The notes beneath the pieces were generated by a model that made no database searches, was not told the origin of the DNA, and saw only the letters and a program-made list of their open reading frames with translations. Positions 7,560 to 11,987 of a DNA stretch of 11,987 bases are shown here, in pieces. Source of the stretch: Nonlabens sp. (GTDB taxonomy: Bacteria > Bacteroidota > Bacteroidia > Flavobacteriales > Flavobacteriaceae); the NCBI GenBank assembly GCA_030731685.1, contig JANQTO010000399.1, positions 1 through 11,987 on the forward strand, in the 5' to 3' direction. The number at the start of each line of letters is the position of its first letter. Positions within the stretch are counted from its first letter, which is position 1. Position numbers and translations under genes: made by a program.

Positions 7560-7790
7560 ATGTCTCCTAAAGTTAAAATGTACGTTTATTACTCGCTCAG
7601 TTTTTTAATCCTATATCTAATAAGCTTTGCTTTATTACGTTTACTTGCTGAGCCTTCAACCGCAACGCGTTTTGCACCTATAATCATTGCGTTTATATTT
7701 TCGTTTAAGCCTTATATGGAAGACGCGCAGTCGGGCCGTCGTTATGGATTGAAACATTTGTTTTCTAAAAAAATATGGTATTTTAATTAG
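7560..7790 (+). CDS. Small membrane protein of unknown function
   Basis: A 76-aa protein with two hydrophobic segments: about residues 9-30 (YYSLSFLILYLISFALLRLL) and about 39-52 (FAPIIIAFIFSFKP). They are followed by a basic, soluble C-terminal tail containing SGRRYGLKHLF. The short length, two-helix layout and own promoter at 7472-7503 make a real gene likely. A start at codon 7 (MYVYY) is also possible. The next gene, porW, begins 110 bp downstream on the same strand, so the two may be co-transcribed, with no clear terminator between them. I recall similar unnamed proteins in flavobacterial genomes but know no function, and it does not look like AtpZ or a toxin. Confidence 0.75.
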   Translation: MSPKVKMYVYYSLSFLILYLISFALLRLLAEPSTATRFAPIIIAFIFSFKPYMEDAQSGRRYGLKHLFSKKIWYFN

Positions 7791-7900
7791 GAAGTTGTTT
7801 TCTGGTGCTTTTCAGCTTTTTGAAGAAACCGTGCCAGCACTTAAAAATTATGTTATTTTTACGGCATTACAATATAGCATTGCGGTTTGCGTTGCTATAA

Positions 7901-10528
7901 ATGGATAAAACTAGCCATTTGAGACCCATCGTTAAGAACATCCTATTTATCACAGTTGCACTACTACTTATAGTAGGTTGTAGCCGTAAAAAAAACAGTT
8001 TTATTAGTCGTAACTTACACGCTGTAGGTACAGAATATAATGTACTTTATAATGGAGACCTTGCGCTACAAGCTGGTCTAGACCAGTTAGAGGCATCGTT
8101 TGTAGATGACTACTGGAACGTGTTGCCCGTAGAACGTTTAACAGTTAAAGATGAGGTTTTCTTGCCAGGTGATAAACCTGCCGATCCAAATTTTGAACGT
8201 GCCGAGGAGAAAGCGGTAAAAGCCGTACAAAAACACTCGATGCTCATAGACGAGCAAGAATACAATCCACAGGTAGACGACGCATACTTATTACTAGGAA
8301 AAGCACGATACTATGACCAGCGTTATGTAAATGCGTTAGAAGCTTTTAACTACATACTGCAGTTCATGCCCGACAGTGATAACCGTCACCTTGCACAAGT
8401 ATGGCGCGAGCGCACAAACATGCGTTTAGATAATAATGAGACTGCAATACGGAACCTTCAAAAATTGTTAAAGGAAGACGAAGAGAGTTTCCGCCGGGAA
8501 GACCTCGCAATCACAAACGCAACTTTATCTCAGGCATTTTTAAATATGCAACAAGTGGACAGCGCTATTATTTACATGAATAAAGCGGCTAGTCAAACTA
8601 AAGATAAAAAAACAATAGCCCGTTATAAATTCATAGCAGCACAACTTTTTGCTAAAGCAGGACAGCGCGACAGTGCATTTGTAAAATACGATGAGCTCAT
8701 AGATTTACATCGCAAGATACCTAGACGCTATTATGTAAACGCATACATAGAAAAAATTAAGCTCTTTGATGAGTCTACAGACAGTAAAGTAGAGCTGCTG
8801 GAAACCATTAATGACTTAGAAGAAAATCGAGAGAACAGACCTTGGTTAGACGCCATCTACTCGCGTAAGGCTATTTATTTTGAAAAGGAAGATTCCATAA
8901 GACTTGCCACGTTGTATTATAATAAATCGCTAAGAGCAGGTGGAACCGATAAGTATTTGAGAGGTAATACTTATGCCTCGCTGGGTGATATAAGTTTCAA
9001 CCTGGCAGAGTATGAACGTTCTGGTAAATACTATGACAGTGCATATGCAAATTATAAAGAGCGCACACCAGAGTATAGGCTTACAGGTAAGAAAATAGCA
9101 AACCTAGAAGATGTTATTTTTTACGAAAGAAACCGCCGCAGCGCTGACAGTATCTTCAAGGTGCTTGCTATGAGTAAGCAAGAACAAGAAACATATTATC
9201 AAGATTATATCACAAGTCTAAAAGAAGAAGAAGCGCGCATAGAAAGACAGGCAGAAATTGAAGCCGCAAAAGAAGCGCAAAACCAAAACGCATTTCAAGC
9301 CGTATCACAAAATAATACAGTAAAACGCCCAAGTTTAGGCCCTGGACCAGGCGCAACGCCTAACGCTGTTCTACCGCAAAATGGAGCGCAAGCGAGTTCG
9401 TTTTATTTCTATAATCAGCAAACGGTTGACCGTGGTAAAAAGGACTTTAGAGGAAAATGGGGCAAGCGCAAGCTAGAAGATAACTGGCGCCGTAAGAATA
9501 AAAAGTCAGAACTCACAGACGAAGTTGCTGCTGCTGAGGTTGCTGCTCTAGAAGAAGTGATACGCCCAGAATTCACAACGGCATATTATATTGATGAACT
9601 GCCCGAGGGTAAAATCGTGTTGGACTCTATAAGTAAGGCAAGAGATTTTGCGTACTACCAGTTAGGTGTTATTTATAAAGAAAAGTTCAAGCGCAATGAC
9701 CTTGCAATAGACCGTTTTACGACTCTCGTGGACCGCAAACCTGAGGAGAAACTCTTGTTGCCGTCACTCTATAACCTGTACCTTATATATAAGGAGAGTA
9801 ACGCTTTCGCGAAAGCGGACTCCTTAAAAGCACGCATCATCTCAAATTACCCAGACACGCGCTACGCACAGATATTGAGCAATCCTGAAGCGGTGATAGA
9901 CGATAATTCTAGCCCCGTAGCCGTCTACAACAGGTTGTACAAGGAATATGAGAAAGAAAACTATCAGACAGTTATCCTACAGGCTCAAAACTATGCAAAC
10001 CTTTTTAGCGGTGATGAAATAGTACCTAGACTAGAACTTCTCAAAGCCTTTGCATCTGGAAGATTGTATGGGTTTGACGAGTACAAAAAAGGTATAGACT
10101 ACGTTGCACTTAACTTTCCAAATTCAGATGTAGGTAAAAGTGCACAGCAACTGGTTACAGACGCTGAAACCCTGCGCATTCCTAAAGTGTTTTTGCAAGA
10201 AAATGGCCTGAACGATTTCAAGTTGGTTTATAGAATGCCCGTAAATGATAGTGCCGCAATAGATGATATCGTAAAATCACTCAACGAAGCCATCGTTAAG
10301 GAAAATTACAGCTTTCAAGTGTCTGTAGATGTGTATTCACCTACAGAATCTTTAATAGTAGTACGAGGTCTAACCAGTAAAATGGGCGCGCAAGGTTTAG
10401 GTGCGTTCATGAGCAAACCAGAAAATAAATACAATATTAAACAGCCGTTTATTTCTATAGCGACAGAGAATTATAAAATCGTACAGATTTATAAGAGCCT
10501 CGATGCCTATGAGAAAGAAATGCTATAA
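7901..10528 (+). CDS. porW: Type IX secretion/gliding lipoprotein PorW (SprE)
   Basis: This 875-aa TPR lipoprotein is a periplasmic component of the type IX secretion system, which exports proteins with C-terminal T9SS signals and, in gliding flavobacteria, surface adhesins. In other species it links the outer-membrane translocon to the PorLM motor side. The N-terminus is a lipoprotein signal with lipobox IVGC (cysteine 27). TPR-like helical repeats run from about 120 to 420 (for example YDQRYVNALEAFNYIL). A charged coiled-coil (about 424-460) follows, then a Gly/Pro linker and the family block SSFYFYNQQTVDRGKKDF with WGKRKLEDNWRRKNKK. More TPR-like helices and a C-terminal globular part complete the protein. 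Length is close to the about 870 aa of SprE. The 16-bp palindrome encodes residues 635-639 (AFAKA) between helices. No promoter upstream is convincing. The bactofilin gene starts 11 bp after its stop and is probably co-transcribed. Confidence 0.93.
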   Translation: MDKTSHLRPIVKNILFITVALLLIVGCSRKKNSFISRNLHAVGTEYNVLYNGDLALQAGLDQLEASFVDDYWNVLPVERLTVKDEVFLPGDKPADPNFERAEEKAVKAVQKHSMLIDEQEYNPQVDDAYLLLGKARYYDQRYVNALEAFNYILQFMPDSDNRHLAQVWRERTNMRLDNNETAIRNLQKLLKEDEESFRREDLAITNATLSQAFLNMQQVDSAIIYMNKAASQTKDKKTIARYKFIAAQLFAKAGQRDSAFVKYDELIDLHRKIPRRYYVNAYIEKIKLFDESTDSKVELLETINDLEENRENRPWLDAIYSRKAIYFEKEDSIRLATLYYNKSLRAGGTDKYLRGNTYASLGDISFNLAEYERSGKYYDSAYANYKERTPEYRLTGKKIANLEDVIFYERNRRSADSIFKVLAMSKQEQETYYQDYITSLKEEEARIERQAEIEAAKEAQNQNAFQAVSQNNTVKRPSLGPGPGATPNAVLPQNGAQASSFYFYNQQTVDRGKKDFRGKWGKRKLEDNWRRKNKKSELTDEVAAAEVAALEEVIRPEFTTAYYIDELPEGKIVLDSISKARDFAYYQLGVIYKEKFKRNDLAIDRFTTLVDRKPEEKLLLPSLYNLYLIYKESNAFAKADSLKARIISNYPDTRYAQILSNPEAVIDDNSSPVAVYNRLYKEYEKENYQTVILQAQNYANLFSGDEIVPRLELLKAFASGRLYGFDEYKKGIDYVALNFPNSDVGKSAQQLVTDAETLRIPKVFLQENGLNDFKLVYRMPVNDSAAIDDIVKSLNEAIVKENYSFQVSVDVYSPTESLIVVRGLTSKMGAQGLGAFMSKPENKYNIKQPFISIATENYKIVQIYKSLDAYEKEML
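9802..9817. repeat. 16-bp palindrome, copy 4 (inside porW)
   Basis: A perfect copy, read in frame as N-AFAKA-D at PorW residues 634-640. It is flanked by AAGGAG (9791-9796) and CTCCTT (9820-9825), which extend the possible hairpin with a few unpaired bases. Confidence 0.95.
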
Positions 10529-10539
10529 ATCCCTATATT

Positions 10540-10932
10540 ATGTTTAATAAAGATAAAATCGAAGATCAGATTCCTGGGAAATCCCAAAATCGTATAAGCC
10601 ACGGCACGACCATAGAAGGTGATTTAACAAGCGATGGTGGTTTTAGAATAGATGGAACTATTCTAGGAACTGTTAAAACCGCTGCCAAAGTTGTCATTGG
10701 AAAAGACGGTGTCATCACGGGCCATTTAGAATGTAAAAATGCCGATATTGAAGGAACCTTCTCCGGTAAGTTACTTGTTCACGGGTTACTTACTTTAAAA
10801 GCTACAGCAATTATAGACGGCGAGGTCATTGCAAACAAACTAGCCGTAGAACCAGGAGCACATTTCAATGCAACCTGCAAGATGGGAACCGGTGTTAAAT
10901 CTCTTGCCGACTCAAAGGGAAAAACCGCGTAA
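10540..10932 (+). CDS. Bactofilin family polymer-forming cytoskeletal protein
   Basis: A 130-aa protein of the bactofilin family, which self-assembles without nucleotide into filaments on the inner membrane and helps position cell-wall or surface machinery. The short N-terminal tail (about 1-18) is polar. Residues about 19-112 carry the stacked beta-helix pattern: repeated short strands with glycine turns (TIEGDLTSDGGFRIDGTILG, VVIGKDGVITGHLECKNADI, GKLLVHGLLTLKATAIIDGE). A short tail closes the protein. Length is typical for a single-domain bactofilin. It starts 11 bp after porW, pointing to translation from a shared message. The 83-bp gap to the next gene shows no clear terminator. A link between T9SS/gliding and the bactofilin is suggested only by position. 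Confidence 0.92.
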   Translation: MFNKDKIEDQIPGKSQNRISHGTTIEGDLTSDGGFRIDGTILGTVKTAAKVVIGKDGVITGHLECKNADIEGTFSGKLLVHGLLTLKATAIIDGEVIANKLAVEPGAHFNATCKMGTGVKSLADSKGKTA

Positions 10933-11015
10933 TCTAACGAAGTGTTTCTAAAAGTTGCTTTTACAGCTTTAAATTATGAGTACCTTGCTAGGCATTTTAT
11001 AAACTGCATTTGCAC

Positions 11016-11393
11016 ATGAACTTTTATGTAAAATCATTTCTGGTAATCTTTGCAATTGCGCTGGTTATATTTGGAGCCCACAGCTTAATGAGCGCAAATC
11101 CTGCATTTTCGTTGATTAAAATGTATGCGTTTATCGCTGCGGCCACGTTTGCTAGCGTTTCAGCTTTAAAATTTGCGCACCAAGTAGCTGCAAACCAGAT
11201 TGCACTCGTTTATCTCGCAACCATGATGGTGAAAATGGGACTTGCTATTGTTATTTTTCCGCAATTGATAGATGATTCTTTAAGGCTTAGCAAGCTTCAG
11301 TTATTGGAGTTTTTAGTTCCATATTTCCTTTTTTTGGGCCTAGAGGCGCTGGTAGTCGTTAAATGGCTCAACAAACCAGAAGTAGAAGCCTGA
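11016..11393 (+). CDS. Four-helix membrane protein beside the ATP synthase locus (DUF6168-like, AtpI-like position)
   Basis: A 125-aa protein with four predicted membrane helices at about residues 5-24, 31-53, 61-80 and 97-115 and short loops between them. I chose the ATG at 11016 (MNFYVKS); a TTG six bases upstream in the same frame is a weaker choice. It sits 112 bp upstream of atpB, where many bacteria carry AtpI, and the hydrophobic four-helix layout fits a helper of c-ring or a-subunit assembly. I believe this is the small membrane protein family named DUF6168 in flavobacteria, but I cannot confirm the name. No sequence motif proves a relation to AtpI. A bulged hairpin overlaps its stop codon, and atpB has its own promoter, so it is probably the last gene of the porW unit. 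Confidence 0.75.
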   Translation: MNFYVKSFLVIFAIALVIFGAHSLMSANPAFSLIKMYAFIAAATFASVSALKFAHQVAANQIALVYLATMMVKMGLAIVIFPQLIDDSLRLSKLQLLEFLVPYFLFLGLEALVVVKWLNKPEVEA

Positions 11394-11415
11394 TTTGCAA
11401 CTAAATCGGCTTTAA
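11386..11415 (+). terminator. Possible terminator overlapping the stop of the four-helix gene
   Basis: AAGCC plus GATTT (11386-11396, with one bulged T) pairs with AAATCGGCTT (11403-11412) across a 6-nt loop. Only a short T-run follows, so termination may be partial. The atpB promoter lies about 45 bp downstream. Confidence 0.45.
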
Positions 11416-11458
11416 AAATATTGATTATTTTAACAGTATTTCTCTAAGAATTTTGCAC

Positions 11459-11466
11459 TACATTTG
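11459..11466 (+). promoter_or_regulatory. Promoter -7 box for the ATP synthase operon
   Basis: TACATTTG is a full match to TAnnTTTG and is followed by GCACCC. It lies 39 bp before the atpB start codon, giving a leader of about 30 nt. A clear TTG -33 element is not seen at 19-21 nt upstream. Confidence 0.6.
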
Positions 11467-11505
11467 CACCCGAATTGAGAGACCTCAAAATTTAAGGTGT
11501 ATTAG

Positions 11506-11987
11506 ATGTTTAAAGCTTATTTAAAATCCGCGTTTTTTGCAATGGTTTTTGTTGCTGGAGTACAAGTTGCTGCACAAGAAGAACAAGCTACAAATGAAAG
11601 TCATCATGGGAGTGAATCTCACGAAGCTGACGGTGGCCGAGTAAATACTTCTGAAGAGATTAATGAGTACATCGCGCATCACTTAAAGGACGCACACGAT
11701 TTCCATCTTTTTTCTTATACAAACGATGCTAATGAGCGCAAGCACGTAGGTTTCTCGTTACCTGTAATTGTTTGGAGTAGTGAAGGACTTAAAGTTTTTA
11801 TGTCTTCAGAATTTCATCATGATGACGACTGTCAGGTTTTTGTAGAAAAAGGTGGCGTATCTCTTACAAAGCTACATTCAAAAATTTACGAAGTAAACAA
11901 CGATGCTGCTGCACTAACTTATGATGAGGAGCATCATCCTACAAATGCAACCAAACTGCTAGATTTCTCGATTACAAAATCATTGTT
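11506..11987 (+). CDS. atpB: ATP synthase F0 subunit a, 5' part (3' end outside window)
   Basis: The first 160 codons of subunit a, the stator subunit that forms the proton half-channels against the c-ring in the inner membrane. The N-terminus is the long Bacteroidota type: a signal-peptide-like segment (FKAYLKSAFFAMVFVAGVQ, about 2-20), an acidic His-rich stretch (SHHGSESHEADGG, about 32-44), then EEINEYIAHHLKDAHDFHLF and VGFSLPVIVW. This last block matches the family: the conserved HHL-DAHDF region precedes the first beta-rich periplasmic part. The membrane core with the essential arginine lies beyond the window. The start ATG at 11506 follows a promoter and a short leader. The rest of the atp operon should follow. 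Confidence 0.9.
   Translation, partial: MFKAYLKSAFFAMVFVAGVQVAAQEEQATNESHHGSESHEADGGRVNTSEEINEYIAHHLKDAHDFHLFSYTNDANERKHVGFSLPVIVWSSEGLKVFMSSEFHHDDDCQVFVEKGGVSLTKLHSKIYEVNNDAAALTYDEEHHPTNATKLLDFSITKSL

Noticed and set aside
1183..9817. CRISPR array or insertion-sequence ends
   Set aside because: The palindrome copies are kilobases apart with irregular spacing, no spacers, no transposase gene and no target duplications.
10975..11001. Eight-codon open frame (MSTLLGIL)
   Set aside because: Too short, with no supporting signals; no AtpZ-like gene fits in the gap.
11005..11012. TGCATTTG as a promoter box, and TTG at 11010 as a start for the four-helix gene
   Set aside because: A -7 box here would place the transcript start inside the gene, and an ATG lies six bases downstream of the TTG in frame.

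Overview
The window looks like a piece of a marine-type Flavobacteriaceae (Bacteroidota) chromosome. The evidence is a PorW/SprE lipoprotein of the type IX secretion/gliding system, a DUF5687-type ABC membrane protein, a bactofilin leading into an ATP synthase locus headed by the long Bacteroidota-type AtpB, AT-rich DNA, and several TAnnTTTG promoter boxes typical of the phylum. I cannot fix the genus; Dokdonia-like relatives are a guess.

Left part (1-4658, all minus strand): a secreted protein of unknown function cut by the window edge; a decayed fragment of an oxidoreductase gene (960-1297); a periplasmic GH3 beta-glucosidase (bglX); and an intact PaaE-like flavin/[2Fe-2S] oxidoreductase. 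The decayed fragment is a partial copy of the intact oxidoreductase gene on the other side of bglX. It has in-frame stops and an internal deletion that removes all four iron-sulphur cysteines, but it keeps the natural last six residues and stop.

Middle (4934-7790, plus strand): a polytopic DUF5687-type membrane protein and an ABC ATPase, probably one transporter, followed by a hairpin terminator. Next comes a small two-helix membrane protein with its own promoter.

Right part (7901-11987, plus strand): porW, a bactofilin, a small four-helix membrane protein, then the start of atpB behind its own promoter. This links the T9SS/gliding machinery, a cytoskeletal polymer and the ATP synthase operon.

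The most unusual signal is a perfect 16-bp palindrome, CGCTTTCGCGAAAGCG, present four times in 12 kb: in the oxidoreductase gene, in its decayed copy, in an intergenic hairpin, and inside porW. In both intact coding sequences it is read as Ala-Phe-Ala-Lys-Ala. It behaves like a highly iterated genomic palindrome of unknown role.
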